From contig NC_019566.1 of NCBI RefSeq assembly GCF_000319385.1, positions 475,015 to 539,014 of the forward strand: DNA of 64,000 bases, written 5' to 3'. Origin of the DNA: Candidatus Endolissoclinum faulkneri L2. Its GTDB lineage: Bacteria > Pseudomonadota > Alphaproteobacteria > Thalassobaculales > Thalassobaculaceae. Below, in pieces: positions 1-9,914 of the stretch. The notes under the pieces were generated by a model. It did not search any database and had not been told where the DNA came from. It saw nothing but the letters and a program-made list of their open reading frames with translations. How positions within the stretch are numbered: position 1 is the stretch's first letter; every line of letters starts with the position of its first letter. The position numbers and the translations under genes are program-made.

Positions 1-467
1 ACGATGCGTCATAATTGGTTACTGATGTATCCATTTGCATTGATTAAAATACTGATTATCTACTTTAATGTTGAATTTTAGTACTACAACAGCACCCAAG
101 AATACCGATTAAGATTAAGTAAATTGTAAGCAGTTATTAATGAAGAAATTCAGCTATTCGTAGAAGTCTATAATAATCAAGTTTTCAAAAAAAAAAATTA
201 ACCGCAATTGCAATGTTATTTTCATAAATGAATTTTAATTCATTTATGAAAATAACAAATTAATAATTTGAAATATTAATCGATCATTTACATTGAGATC
301 TTCAAAAAATTTGAAGTAAATTTAACAGATTAAATGATGATCAATCATTTTAATTGTAAGCTCATTGCCCTTAATGATTATTCAATTTGTTTATTAATGA
401 ATATTTTTTTATCTTTAAAATATTTTTCTTTATATTGATAATATCATTCGCTCAATAGTTTAAATAA
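1..467. other. AT-rich spacer downstream of ccmB
   Basis: I see no coding region here. The only structured element is the long inverted repeat at 214-257, listed separately. The rest is very AT-rich with stop codons in every frame. Confidence 0.6.
214..257. repeat. Perfect inverted repeat, 21-bp stem, 2-nt gap
   Basis: The left arm at 214-234 is the exact reverse complement of 237-257, with TT between them. It lies about 210 nt beyond the stop codon of ccmB on the minus strand, so it could act as a terminator or RNA 3' end for ccmB. A 2-nt gap means the hairpin tip must open. No U-tract sits beside it on the minus strand, so terminator function is only a guess. Confidence 0.7.
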
Positions 468-1154
468 TTATTCTAGCGATTGGCGCAAAACCGTACTCGC
501 AGTTATTGCTACTAGAGGAATTGCTGCAGATAGTATTGCGCCTAAGAATAAAAGGCGTACACGAATCGCTAACCAGTCTCCAGTAACCTCGATTGCGGAA
601 ACTGAGAAGATAAGTACTGGGATTAGTAATGGTAAAATCATTATTGCTATCAGTAAACCAGGGCGACGAGCGCTTATTACTAATGCTGCCCCTAAAGTGC
701 CGAATAGACTAATAACAGGAGTTCCTAAAAGCATAGTCAAAATTGTGATAAGAAAAGATTTTGATGGAAGATTCAGAGCAATAGCTAAAAGTGGAGCTAG
801 CAATAGCATCGGTAGGCCGGTTGTTAGCCAATGAGCACATGCTTTGGCTAAAGCTAGCATTGATAGAGGTAGGCCAGATAATGTAAGTTGTTCTAGCCAA
901 CCATCTTCATAATCTTTTTGAAATAATTGATCAAACGATAATATTGCCGCAAGCAATGCGGTAACCCATAATACTGCCGGTGCTATTTTAGCGAGAAGAT
1001 CTGGAGTAGAAGCAAGTCCAAGGGGAAATAAAGCAACTACTAGAATAAAGAAACCGAGCGTCATGGCGATATCAGTGCTCTGATGTCGAGCAAGCTGCAA
1101 ATCGCGAATGATAACAGCTAGAAATAAATTCACAGTTACCAATCGTTTAAGCAT
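468..1154 (-). CDS. ccmB: Heme exporter subunit CcmB
   Basis: CcmB is the integral membrane partner of the CcmA ATPase. Together with CcmC and CcmD they load heme onto CcmE for cytochrome c maturation (System I). The 228-residue product has about six hydrophobic segments and family-typical stretches such as FDQLFQKDYEDGWLEQL near residues 74-90 and the PxxxLFGTLGAAL region near 145-157. Length matches the family (about 220). It stands alone, pointing away from ccmC across a 1.27-kb spacer, while its usual operon partner ccmA is at 42.9 kb. The ATG at 1154 has no strong Shine-Dalgarno; a GTG seven codons in is an alternative start. Confidence 0.92.
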   Translation of the reverse strand: MLKRLVTVNLFLAVIIRDLQLARHQSTDIAMTLGFFILVVALFPLGLASTPDLLAKIAPAVLWVTALLAAILSFDQLFQKDYEDGWLEQLTLSGLPLSMLALAKACAHWLTTGLPMLLLAPLLAIALNLPSKSFLITILTMLLGTPVISLFGTLGAALVISARRPGLLIAIMILPLLIPVLIFSVSAIEVTGDWLAIRVRLLFLGAILSAAIPLVAITASTVLRQSLE

Positions 1155-2420
1155 TAAATACTTGAATTATTATTCAAATGTAAAGTACTTTAATTTAAAG
1201 TATATTTTTGATTTTTTCTTACTATTAGTATATAGTCAGTAAATAAAATATTTTATATCGTAAATCGAGTATGGTATTTAATAATCTTATTGGTTATTTT
1301 TATGGAAATTAATAGCTATCAAGCATCACAAGTAATATTTATAAGTCTGATTAAAACAATATTCAATTTAATTTTTAGCAATTAACGCTAAATACTATCA
1401 GTTAAGGATTATTTAATATTCATCTAATTACAAGAATACAGCTTAAAAATGCAATTAACTAATAATTTTATGTAACTATTCATATAGTACAATATTCTTT
1501 TGACCTTTTGTATTATACTATACAAACATCACTAAGCGTAGATAAAAGATGTTATACATTAATTAAAGATTATTATCTGCATTTCAAATCTTTGATATTT
1601 TTAATGATTTCAGGGATAATACCCTTACAAAGCTAAATCATTATGTTAATTTTTTTGTTGTTCAGATTTAAATTCATAGATGAATAGCTTGAACAAGCCA
1701 AGGCAATTAATTGCACGACAGCTTTAACTGTTTTATTTTAAATAGAATAAATATAAATATTTTTTGTATATAAAGGTTCAGAAAATTTGAGCAAAAGCAT
1801 TACTGGTTGTTTTAGAATTACTCTATATATTATGGAGAGGAATATTATAATAGCTTTTTAGCATAAGGCTATTGGGAATAAATATTAATTACAAAATATT
1901 TAGTATAAGTTTTGACAATAGAAGCTATTATTTTATTATTAACAATGATATAGATAATTTTATTGTCTTAGGTATTTCTTGCATAAGCTCTCGATATAGA
2001 ACTATGATTTAGTTATAAGTATAGGTAAATTATCAATAATGTATTATACATTAAAAATTTATTAAGGAGAGGCATTATATTTGTTTTAACTTAACGCCAT
2101 CAAAATACCTGCGCTATGCTTAGTAGCGCAGGTATTTTGATGGCGTTAAGTATTATTTTTAATTTATCGAAGTTAATTTTTTTTTTTTAAAAATACCATC
2201 TGATTTAAGTTTTTTAAAATAAAATCATAAGCCGAATTAAATTATGAATAGCAAATCTACTAAATTTATAAACTGAACATCAGTACAATCTAAATCATTT
2301 ATGTTACAATGTATTAGTATACATTGTAATTATTCAAATTTATTATAAAATGTCGCAATAACTAATAGATTAGAACATAATGATGCCACTTAAATTAAGT
2401 GAGATATTTAGGAGTATATT
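1155..2420. other. 1.27-kb AT-rich divergent spacer between ccmB and ccmC
   Basis: No gene is recognisable. It separates two genes that normally adjoin in a ccmABCD operon and that are here transcribed away from each other. It contains a long G+C-richer palindrome (2089-2151) and a smaller one: TTACAATGTAT at 2304-2314 pairs with 2319-2329 across a 4-nt loop. Promoters for ccmB and ccmC should lie here, but AT richness prevents a confident -35/-10 call. Confidence 0.6.
2089..2151. repeat. Perfect inverted repeat, 28-bp stem, 7-nt loop
   Basis: Arms 2089-2116 and 2124-2151 are exact reverse complements around a 7-nt loop. The stem has noticeably more G+C (runs such as CGCCATC and CCTGCGC) than the spacer around it. 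It lies between the divergent genes ccmB and ccmC, about 270 nt before the ccmC start, so it is not placed as a terminator for either. It could be a relic of a deleted gene's terminator, an operator, or a 5' leader structure. Confidence 0.8.
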
Positions 2421-3140
2421 ATGCACTATCCTAGCAATATGAACCGCTTTTTTTGTATTGCTAACGCAATTTTGCCTATATTCTGTGTAGTATCTGCGGG
2501 AATGTTTCCTGTTGGATTGTACTACGCTCTAATTGAAAGCCCAGCAGATTATCTCCAAGGAGATACAGTAAGAATTATGTATGTACACGTACCCGCTGCA
2601 TGGGGTGCAATGATTTGCTACCTAATTATGGCAACGGCGAGCGCTACTTTTCTTATTTGGAATCATCCATTGGCGGATCTTGTTGCTCGTGCAGCTGCAC
2701 CGATCGGTGCAAGTTTTACGTTGATCGCTCTGGTTACTGGCTCTTTCTGGGGGCAACCAGTATGGGGAACTGGTTGGGTATGGGATGCTCGTTTAACTTC
2801 AGTGTTAATCTTGTTTTTCCTTTATCTAGGCTATATAGCTCTGGTTAATGCTTTTGAAGATCCAGATCGAGGTGGAAGATCTGGTGCAGTTTTGGCACTG
2901 GTTGGCGCTATTAATGTGCCAATCATTAAATTTTCTGTCGACTGGTGGAACACTCTACACCAGTCTTCTAGCTTGTTGCGTATACATGGCCCATCAATAG
3001 CGCCTGAAATGTTGCTGCCTTTATTGTTAATGGGATGTGCATATTTTTCCTTGTTTGTGGTGATGATGATTCTTCGGTTGCGCGGTTTATACGCTGGACG
3101 ACTTTTACGTCAAATGAGAATGGCTGCAACGTCTAGATAA
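2421..3140 (+). CDS. ccmC: Heme exporter / heme handling protein CcmC
   Basis: CcmC binds heme at the periplasmic face and delivers it to CcmE. The 239-residue protein shows six membrane segments and the Trp-rich heme-handling (WWD) signature WGTGWVWDARLT at residues 115-126. The flanking periplasmic histidines His56 (YVHVPAAWG) and His180 (DWWNTLHQ) correspond to the heme axial ligands of the family. The ATG follows AGGAG with a 6-nt spacer, a clear start. It opens the plus-strand run ccmCDEFGHI; a 149-nt gap leads to ccmD. Confidence 0.96.
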   Translation: MHYPSNMNRFFCIANAILPIFCVVSAGMFPVGLYYALIESPADYLQGDTVRIMYVHVPAAWGAMICYLIMATASATFLIWNHPLADLVARAAAPIGASFTLIALVTGSFWGQPVWGTGWVWDARLTSVLILFFLYLGYIALVNAFEDPDRGGRSGAVLALVGAINVPIIKFSVDWWNTLHQSSSLLRIHGPSIAPEMLLPLLLMGCAYFSLFVVMMILRLRGLYAGRLLRQMRMAATSR

Positions 3141-3289
3141 TCAAAAATACATTTGCTTTTGTCCTGTGCCCACTAAATGCTACTAAGATATTCTTTATCG
3201 GACTTGAATTTGTTCTTGTAGTTTACAATGCTGTAATTGTACCGCTTGCTATACACAAATTGTACTATGCGATCTTAGGAGAATTGGGA

Positions 3290-3484
3290 ATGGACTATTT
3301 CTCTATGGGTGGATATGCGGCCTATGTTTGGCCTTCTTATGGTCTGGCAGTGCTCATATTGTTAGGTATTTTGATAAACTCTTGGAGTATTACGCGCCGC
3401 TGTGAGGCTGATTTGATTTACATGCATCAAAATAGGTCTAATGTAGAGCTTGCTTCAGTAGCCAATGCGGAAAAAATAAGATGA
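3290..3484 (+). CDS. ccmD: Heme exporter small subunit CcmD
   Basis: This small single-span protein stabilises the CcmABC-CcmE complex. It has 64 residues: a short N-terminal segment (MDYFSMGGYAAYVWPSYG) then one hydrophobic helix and a charged tail, the classic CcmD pattern. I chose the ATG at 3290 because AGGAG at 3277-3281 sits 8 nt upstream; an in-frame TTG at 3260 lacks this. Its end overlaps the ccmE start by 4 nt (ATGA), implying coupled translation. Confidence 0.85.
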   Translation: MDYFSMGGYAAYVWPSYGLAVLILLGILINSWSITRRCEADLIYMHQNRSNVELASVANAEKIR

Positions 3485-3891
3485 GCAATAGAAAATATCG
3501 GGTGACCATGCTAATTGGCTGTCTTGCTTTTATCGCTACCGCAGTTGCTTTAGTGCTTATTGCCTTTGAAGATAGCGTTGTTTTCTTTTTTACTCCAACT
3601 GAGCTGCAATCAAAGCAGATCAATCCGGAACGGCGTATTCGTGTTGGCGGGCTGGTAGAGGATGGTTCTACGCAACGGGGGCCTTCTGACGCAGAGATCC
3701 GTTTCAAGGTCACCGATGGTAATACTAGTCTAACTATTCGCTATATTGGAATTTTACCTGATTTATTTCGTGAGGGTCAAGGCGTAGTTGCTCAAGGTTA
3801 TTTGCATAACGCTGTATTCCAAGCGGATGAAGTATTAGCCAAGCACGACGAGACTTATATGCCCAGGAATTTAGCTACTGCTATTAAATAA
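3481..3891 (+). CDS. ccmE: Cytochrome c-type biogenesis heme chaperone CcmE
   Basis: CcmE is the periplasmic heme chaperone that covalently binds heme and passes it to CcmF/H for attachment to apocytochrome c. The product has 136 residues, an N-terminal membrane anchor (about residues 9-29) and an OB-fold domain. The heme-binding histidine is His122 in the motif KHDETYMP near the C-terminus; the conserved tyrosine four residues on (Tyr126) is also present. Start overlaps ccmD by 4 nt. The tail after the heme motif is short, which is common in the family. Confidence 0.95.
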   Translation: MSNRKYRVTMLIGCLAFIATAVALVLIAFEDSVVFFFTPTELQSKQINPERRIRVGGLVEDGSTQRGPSDAEIRFKVTDGNTSLTIRYIGILPDLFREGQGVVAQGYLHNAVFQADEVLAKHDETYMPRNLATAIK

Positions 3892-3953
3892 TCAAAATAG
3901 AATAGCTACTGAAAGTATATAAAATAAAACACAAAAAATTGGAGGAATAATTT

Positions 3954-5894
3954 TTGATTGTGGAACTTGGCCACATGGCGCTTGTCATAGCTTTAGTTGT
4001 ATCAGTATTTCAAACGATAATTCCTCTTTATGGTACGGCTTGTCAACAGCCTAGATTAATATCTTTTGCTTGTCCAGCTGCTATTGTTCAATTTACTGCA
4101 CTAGTACTATCCTTTGGATCATTGATTAATGCGTTCGTGGCCTCGGATTTCTCTGTAGCTAATGTAGTTGATAACTCTAGTTCTCTAAAACCTATGCTTT
4201 ACAAAGTTGCAGGCGTGTGGGGAAACCATGAAGGATCCATGTTGCTTTGGGTGTTAATTCTATCTTTTTTTGGGGCTTCTGTGGCGATTTTTGGAGCTAA
4301 TTTGCCAGAAATTTTACGTGCGCGGGTCATAGCAATACAAGGTTTAATTGGTGCTAGTTTTTTAACATTTATAATATTTACTTCTAATCCATTCGTCAGA
4401 ATGATTCCAGCTCCAATAGATGGACGTGGACTAAATCCTTTACTGCAGGATATTGGTCTTGCTCTGCATCCTCCTATACTATATTTAGGTTATGTTGGTC
4501 TTTCAACTACATTTTCTTTTGCTGTAGCTGCTCTTTTAGAAGGTCGTGTTAGTCGTTCATGGGCACGCTGGGTGCGTCCATGGATTTTAGCCGCTTGGGT
4601 GGCACTGACTGCAGGAATCACACTTGGCTCTATTTGGTCTTATTACGAACTTGGCTGGGGAGGATGGTGGTTCTGGGATCCAGTTGAAAATGCTAGTTTT
4701 ATGCCTTGGCTAGTGGCTACCGCTTTATTGCACTCGGTAATTGTGCTGGAAAAGCGCAACGCTCTTAAACGCTGGACTGTTTTGTTGGCCTTAGTTGCTT
4801 TTGCCTTTTCGTTGCTTGGTACTTTCTTAGTACGTTCAGGCGTATTGACAAGCGTGCACTCTTTTGCTGTTGATTCTCAACGTGGTATTTTCATGCTTGT
4901 TCTACTTTCCGTTACAATCGTTGGTTCTTTATTTCTTTATGCTTGGCGAGCGCCGGCTATAGAAAGTAGTGAAATTTTTTTCTTCATCAGTCGTGAAGGC
5001 GCTTTGATAACAAACAACCTTTTTATGATAACTGGAGCAACTACTGTACTAATAGGTACAATTTATCCTTTGTTTCTGGAGAGTATTTCTGGAGAGAAAA
5101 TTTCTGTTGGTCCACCATTTTTTGAGTCTACTTTTGTACCGCTTATGGTGCCGTTGATTTTAGCTGTCGGTGTTGGCCCATTTTTGACATGGAAACGTGA
5201 CAATTTAGTAATTGTTGTAAAAAATGTATTTTTTGCAACAGTTTGTTTATTTATGGTATTTGTATTTCTTTGGGGTGTGCCAATCGGTGCGATGTTTGGC
5301 CTGGCTTTGGCAGTTTGGCTAATGTTGTCTGTATTAACTGAATGGGCTCACCGTGTGCGTTTATTTCGAGTATCACTTTTTTCCTCTTTATCTCGTGCGC
5401 TTGTATTACCCCGTTCGGCCTACGGGATGTCTATCGCTCATTTTGGATTGGCGGTATTTATTTTTGGTGCTGTCGGTAATAACTTTTACAGCACAGAGGT
5501 TGTGCGGTACGCTTCTCCTGGAGAGAAGATAAAAATTGCCGGACATACTTTAACTTTTCAAAGTGTGAATGCGGGAAAGGGGGTTAATTACGATTCATAT
5601 GTGGGTAAATTTGTTATGGAAAATGGACAAGTGATTGAATCAGAACGTAGATTTTTTCCCATAGAAGGTCAGCAAACAACTGAGGTTGGGCTGTGTATTC
5701 GACCTTTAGGTGATATTTATACTGTTTTAGGTGAGGCAGTTGCGCGCAATAAGTGGACTATACGAATTTATTACAATGCTTTTGTAGTTTGGATTTGGAT
5801 TGGAAGTTTTTTAATGTCATTGGGAGGCTTGCTGTCATTTCTCGATTCTCGTTTACGCATTCGTCTTCAGGGGTCATGCGCCATCATTCGATGA
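3954..5894 (+). CDS. ccmF: Heme lyase subunit CcmF
   Basis: CcmF is the large membrane component of the cytochrome c heme lyase (CcmFGH). It has 646 residues with about 14-15 transmembrane segments and the WWD signature WGGWWFWDP at 235-243. Other conserved stretches include GRGLNPLLQD (157-166) and WGNHEGSMLLW (89-99). I accept the TTG at 3954 because GGAGG at 3941-3945 lies 8 nt upstream and the resulting N-terminus MIVELGH matches family starts; the only alternative is GTG at 3960. It sits 62 nt after ccmE and 33 nt before ccmG, in one operon. Confidence 0.96.
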   Translation: MIVELGHMALVIALVVSVFQTIIPLYGTACQQPRLISFACPAAIVQFTALVLSFGSLINAFVASDFSVANVVDNSSSLKPMLYKVAGVWGNHEGSMLLWVLILSFFGASVAIFGANLPEILRARVIAIQGLIGASFLTFIIFTSNPFVRMIPAPIDGRGLNPLLQDIGLALHPPILYLGYVGLSTTFSFAVAALLEGRVSRSWARWVRPWILAAWVALTAGITLGSIWSYYELGWGGWWFWDPVENASFMPWLVATALLHSVIVLEKRNALKRWTVLLALVAFAFSLLGTFLVRSGVLTSVHSFAVDSQRGIFMLVLLSVTIVGSLFLYAWRAPAIESSEIFFFISREGALITNNLFMITGATTVLIGTIYPLFLESISGEKISVGPPFFESTFVPLMVPLILAVGVGPFLTWKRDNLVIVVKNVFFATVCLFMVFVFLWGVPIGAMFGLALAVWLMLSVLTEWAHRVRLFRVSLFSSLSRALVLPRSAYGMSIAHFGLAVFIFGAVGNNFYSTEVVRYASPGEKIKIAGHTLTFQSVNAGKGVNYDSYVGKFVMENGQVIESERRFFPIEGQQTTEVGLCIRPLGDIYTVLGEAVARNKWTIRIYYNAFVVWIWIGSFLMSLGGLLSFLDSRLRIRLQGSCAIIR

Positions 5895-5927
5895 TAGCGT
5901 TAATAGTTCGAGAAGATCAGTGATTCA

Positions 5928-6461
5928 ATGTATCGTTTTCTTTCGATAGTACCAATCCTTATAGCTATCATTTTGCTAGCTGTCTTGGTCTGGCCAATTT
6001 TGGAAGATCGCAAACCGGAAGAGCTGCCATCAGCATTGTTAAACAAGCGATTTCCTATTTTTGATTTGCCTGGATTATATCCTAAAGCTCCCCGACTAAG
6101 ATCGGATAATTTGATGGGTAAGCTAGTGATAGTGAATTTTTTTGCCTCTTGGTGCGTTCCTTGTCGTACTGAAATTAGAGAACTGAAGACTATCGCTAGC
6201 AATGGTGTAAGCATTTATGGCATAGCATATAAGGATGACATGGAGACGATACGTCGATTTTTGTCTAATTTTGGAAACCCATATAAAATAGTAGGTGTAG
6301 ACCACGATGGTCGTACTGGCCTTGAATTTGGTGTTTATGGTGTGCCTGAAACTTATGTAATTGATAGTAATGGATTTATTCGCTACCGACATGTTGGTGA
6401 ATTAAGTAGTAGGATGATTAAAAACATTTTATTACCTTTGTTGAATAAGTTAGCGCAATGA
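5928..6461 (+). CDS. ccmG: Thiol:disulfide interchange protein CcmG (DsbE)
   Basis: This membrane-anchored periplasmic thioredoxin keeps apocytochrome c cysteines reduced for heme attachment. It has 177 residues: a signal anchor at about 5-24, then a thioredoxin fold with the active site FASWCVPC (Cys76, Cys79) and the cis-proline loop YGVPETYV. Length and the acidic Gx(Y)G region are typical of DsbE/CcmG. The stop codon overlaps the ccmH start (ATGA). Confidence 0.95.
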   Translation: MYRFLSIVPILIAIILLAVLVWPILEDRKPEELPSALLNKRFPIFDLPGLYPKAPRLRSDNLMGKLVIVNFFASWCVPCRTEIRELKTIASNGVSIYGIAYKDDMETIRRFLSNFGNPYKIVGVDHDGRTGLEFGVYGVPETYVIDSNGFIRYRHVGELSSRMIKNILLPLLNKLAQ

Positions 6462-6931
6462 TTCCGTTAATTATTTTATACTTTCTATTGATTAGCACTG
6501 AATCATCATTTGCTGTAGAACCTAACGAAATGATTGACGATCCTATTCTTGAGGCTCGTGCTCGTATAATTAGTGCTAATGTTCGTTGTCCTGTCTGTCA
6601 GAATCAGTCAATTGACGATAGTCACGCTGAATTGGCTCACGATTTGCGTTTATTGGTGCGCGAACGAGTCATGGCTGGAGAAAGCGATGAGCAGGTTTTT
6701 GAATTTCTAGTTAATCGCTATGGGAAATTCATTCTTTTAAAACCGCCAAAGATATTCGGTACTTTGCTGCTCTGGTATGGCCCTGTCGGGTTGTTTATTC
6801 TAAGTATTATCGTATTAATTTTTTCTTTTTCTCGACGCTATAAATCAGCTGCACCTGTACCATTAACTCCAGAGGAGCGAATACGTTTGGTAAAATTTTT
6901 AGGCAAGCATAAAAATAACAGGAGATCATAG
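6458..6931 (+). CDS. ccmH: Cytochrome c-type biogenesis protein CcmH (CcmL type)
   Basis: CcmH reduces or presents the apocytochrome CXXCH motif to the heme lyase. Its 157 residues comprise a signal peptide (about 1-19), a three-helix periplasmic domain with the redox motif RCPVCQNQSIDDS (Cys44, Cys47), and a transmembrane helix at about 103-126. It matches the N-terminal half of E. coli CcmH; the TPR half is the separate gene that follows, as in other alphaproteobacteria. It overlaps ccmG by 4 nt and ccmI by 1 nt. Confidence 0.95.
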   Translation: MIPLIILYFLLISTESSFAVEPNEMIDDPILEARARIISANVRCPVCQNQSIDDSHAELAHDLRLLVRERVMAGESDEQVFEFLVNRYGKFILLKPPKIFGTLLLWYGPVGLFILSIIVLIFSFSRRYKSAAPVPLTPEERIRLVKFLGKHKNNRRS

Positions 6932-7842
6932 TGACTTTTTGGTTCTGGGTGGCTGCTAGTATTTTAATGTTTATTGTAGTGCTTGTTTTAATTATTCCGC
7001 TATTGCGCCAGCATACTGCATCAATTCCAAGAGCAGCATATGAGCTAGCTGTATTAAAAAATCAATTTGCTGAAATAGAGAGTGACGTTGTTTTCGGAGT
7101 CATTAGCAAGGAGGAAGCTAATGCTAATCGAATAGAGGTAGAGCGGTGTATGCTAGCCGAAATTAACGTAGCAGATACTTTTGTTCCATTATCTACTAAT
7201 AGACGATACGATTTTATACTTGCCGCATTGATCGTAATTTTCTTACCATTGACAACTAGCTTACTCTATCTGAGTGTAGGCAATCCGGGGATGCCTGATT
7301 TACCGCTATCGATTCGCTCAGAGGAGATAGAGGCTGATATAGTTCAATTTGTTCAAAAGCAGCGCAACATCATGGAGATGGCACGTAATCTAGAAAATCG
7401 CCTTAGCGTTCAGTCGAACGATCTGGATGCTTGGATGTTACTTGGTCGAGCCAGGTCGGAGCTTGGAAATTTTAAACAAGCTATTGTTGCTTTTCGCCAA
7501 GCTATTAAACTTGGTGGTAAATCTGAGGCAATGGGTGAAATGGCTGAAACTATGGTACGCATTGACCATGGAATTGTTAGCGCTAAAACTTATAAGATTT
7601 TTCAAAATATATTAAAGATCGTTCCAGGTGATCCTCGTGCCAGATATTATTTAGCCTTAGCAGCGTTACAAGCAGGCGATGTTAATTCCGCATTACGACA
7701 GTGGTTGTTATTAGTCGCTGATACTCCGGTAGACAAGAATTGGGTTGGAAACTTGCTGAAACGCATTGAAGAGGTGGCTAATGATAATAAAATTGATCTA
7801 GCAGCAATAAAGAAACAGATTCTGCTTGATCGTATACAATAA
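6931..7842 (+). CDS. ccmI: Cytochrome c biogenesis TPR chaperone CcmI
   Basis: CcmI is a membrane-anchored chaperone that captures apocytochrome c for the heme lyase. The 303-residue product has an N-terminal helix (about 3-24), a cytoplasmic leucine-zipper-like stretch, a second helix (about 91-112) and a periplasmic TPR region (LDAWMLLGRARSELGNF, then ARYYLALAALQAGD). The GTG start at 6931 overlaps the last base of ccmH. It ends the operon. Sequence outside the TPRs is weakly conserved in this family, so the call rests partly on position. Confidence 0.88.
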   Translation: MTFWFWVAASILMFIVVLVLIIPLLRQHTASIPRAAYELAVLKNQFAEIESDVVFGVISKEEANANRIEVERCMLAEINVADTFVPLSTNRRYDFILAALIVIFLPLTTSLLYLSVGNPGMPDLPLSIRSEEIEADIVQFVQKQRNIMEMARNLENRLSVQSNDLDAWMLLGRARSELGNFKQAIVAFRQAIKLGGKSEAMGEMAETMVRIDHGIVSAKTYKIFQNILKIVPGDPRARYYLALAALQAGDVNSALRQWLLLVADTPVDKNWVGNLLKRIEEVANDNKIDLAAIKKQILLDRIQ

Positions 7843-8334
7843 TCTAAATATTTACGTTGATCATATTAATGAACAAATTACTACAAGGCCTATCGTATAG
7901 GCAGATAAATTGTTATCAATGGTTAGAGGGCTATTATTGCCAACAATTTATTAATTTCTCTGAGAGACAATCCAAGTAATATTTAAGAGCAATTGTTTAT
8001 GCGCAATTAAAGGATTCGCTTGTGAAAATTACAGGGAAGCCTAACGTTAGCTCCAAGTGGATTTTATATTTAAATATACTATGTTCGCCCTTTGCTTCCA
8101 GCAGGATTTAAAATAAAAAAACAAAATATTTCCAAAGGAAATATTTTAAAGTTGTTGATAGAATAGGTTCCTTTCTGCCTATTAAATTAGAAGTAATATT
8201 ATTTAGCTAAAGAGGAATAATTACTGCAAGTAAAGGTAAAACGATAAAAGCTAAGACAATATGGAAATAGATGCTGAAAAGTATAAAAAAATATTCAATG
8301 TTCTGTGAAATTATTTAGCGATGCATATCTTACT
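7843..8334. other. Convergent spacer between ccmI and purK
   Basis: It contains a small hairpin just after ccmI (GCCTAT at 7888-7893 with ATAGGC at 7897-7902) and a possible terminator hairpin at 8123-8147. A short reading frame at 8022-8111 (29 codons, GTG start, AAAGGA 7 nt upstream) starts like a gene but resembles nothing I know; it may be a gene-start relic. Confidence 0.45.
8123..8147. terminator. Possible bidirectional terminator hairpin between ccmI and purK
   Basis: AAAATATTTCC (8123-8133) pairs perfectly with 8137-8147 around an AAA loop. It lies between the convergent genes ccmI and purK, the expected position for a shared terminator. The stem is AT-rich and there is no clean U-tract, so it would be weak. 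Confidence 0.4.
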
Positions 8335-9417
8335 CTAGATATTAACAAGTCTTCTATTAATATGGCCCATTTTGCGCCCGGGACGAATTTCCTTTTTGCC
8401 ATATAGGTGTACATGAGCAAAAGGATCTAGCAGGTAACTTGAAGTATGGTTAATATCGTCTCCAATTAAGTTAAGCATTTCGCTTGCTACGAGCATATCA
8501 GTTGAACCTAGTGGTAAGCCGACGATTGCACGCACAAACTGTTCAAATTGAGAAGTGGCGCAACCATCCATGGTCCAATGACCTGAATTGTGTGGCCTGG
8601 GTGCAAGTTCATTAATTAAAATTCTACCAGAATCGGTTATAAAAAATTCTACTGTTAATAATCCTACGATGTTTAAAGCGGCGATTAGAGTTTCAGCTGC
8701 CTTGTTAACTTTTTTGGCCATTACTTCGGAAATATTAGCAGGCACCGAAGAACGACGAAGGATACTATTTTTATGTTTATTTTCAGTAACAGGGAAGCAT
8801 GCAATATTGCCCTTTGTGCTGCGTGCCGCTATAACTGAAACTTCAATAATGCACTCAACCTCTTTCTCTAAGATAGCTTCACTACTACCCAAATCTTTCC
8901 AGGCGGTCGCCAAGATAGAATCTGAGTCAATTCGTATTTGACTTTTGCCATCATAACCAAACTGGCAAGTCTTTAGGATCGCAGGTACACCAATTACTGT
9001 TAAAGCGTAAATCAATTCATCTAACGATCTTACTCCCAAAAAATTTACGGTTTCCAGTGCATTATCGCGAATAAATCTCTTTTCCAGAATTCGGTGACGT
9101 GTAATTGTTAGCGATTTTGCTGTGGGGCGTACCATGACTCGCTTCATCAAGTATTCAACAGTAACACAAGGTACGTTTTCAAATTCAAAAGTGACTACAT
9201 CTACGGATTTGGCAAAAGCATCTAATGCGGCCCAATCGTTCCAGGCAGCTGATGTTGCAGCAAATGATACCTGAGCTGCTGGACTGTCTTCAGCATGCGG
9301 ATCGTAGATATGGCAAATATAGCCAAGTGATGCTGCGGCAAGAGCAGTCATACGCCCAAGTTGTCCAGCTCCCAAAATACCTATTATTGCATTTGTTGAG
9401 AGAGGAACATTAATCAT
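8335..9417 (-). CDS. purK: N5-carboxyaminoimidazole ribonucleotide synthase PurK
   Basis: PurK carries out the ATP-dependent carboxylation of AIR to N5-CAIR in purine synthesis. About 360 residues with an N-terminal dinucleotide-like motif [11 protein letters not shown], an ATP-grasp domain ([12 protein letters not shown]) and the late motif [14 protein letters not shown], all typical. I chose the ATG at 9417, which overlaps the purE stop by 4 nt; an in-frame GTG three codons earlier (9426) is possible. Cotranscribed with purE, whose product is the next enzyme. Confidence 0.95.
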   Translation of the reverse strand: MINVPLSTNAIIGILGAGQLGRMTALAAASLGYICHIYDPHAEDSPAAQVSFAATSAAWNDWAALDAFAKSVDVVTFEFENVPCVTVEYLMKRVMVRPTAKSLTITRHRILEKRFIRDNALETVNFLGVRSLDELIYALTVIGVPAILKTCQFGYDGKSQIRIDSDSILATAWKDLGSSEAILEKEVECIIEVSVIAARSTKGNIACFPVTENKHKNSILRRSSVPANISEVMAKKVNKAAETLIAALNIVGLLTVEFFITDSGRILINELAPRPHNSGHWTMDGCATSQFEQFVRAIVGLPLGSTDMLVASEMLNLIGDDINHTSSYLLDPFAHVHLYGKKEIRPGRKMGHINRRLVNI

Positions 9418-9914
9418 GATTCGCACTCTTCTATCAGAGGAAATTCGGCAACTAACTCAGTGCACGCTTTACGCCAGGTAGTTAGAGCTATATCAGCCTT
9501 AGGATCGGATAATGCAATGATAGAGGTAGCCATTAGCCCAGCATTAATTGCCCCTGCCTTACCAATCGCCAAGGTCCCAACCGGAATACCACTAGGCATC
9601 TGCACGATTGATAATAAACTATCCCAACCAGACAAAATATCACTTTCTACCGGCACCCCTAATACCGGTAAGGTTGTCATAGAGGCAATCATGCCAGGTA
9701 AGTGCGCAGCTCCGCCAGCAAAAGCAACAATCACTTTTAATCCCCTATCTTTAGCTGTTTCAGCATATTTTATCATACGTTTTGGGGTGCGGTGAGCCGA
9801 AATAATCCGAGTTTCATACGAGATTTTTAAATCATTTAATACTTCACATGTATACCTCATGGTTGACCAATCTGATTGGCTGCCCATTATAATGCCAACT
9901 CTAGGGGATGTCAT
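9414..9914 (-). CDS. purE: N5-CAIR mutase PurE
   Basis: PurE rearranges N5-CAIR to CAIR. Its 166 residues carry the class I signatures [13 protein letters not shown] near the N-terminus, [10 protein letters not shown], and [15 protein letters not shown]. Length is normal. ATG 9914 is the first codon of a good family start. The operon purE-purK is compact, in contrast to the surrounding spacers. Confidence 0.96.
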   Translation of the reverse strand: MTSPRVGIIMGSQSDWSTMRYTCEVLNDLKISYETRIISAHRTPKRMIKYAETAKDRGLKVIVAFAGGAAHLPGMIASMTTLPVLGVPVESDILSGWDSLLSIVQMPSGIPVGTLAIGKAGAINAGLMATSIIALSDPKADIALTTWRKACTELVAEFPLIEECES

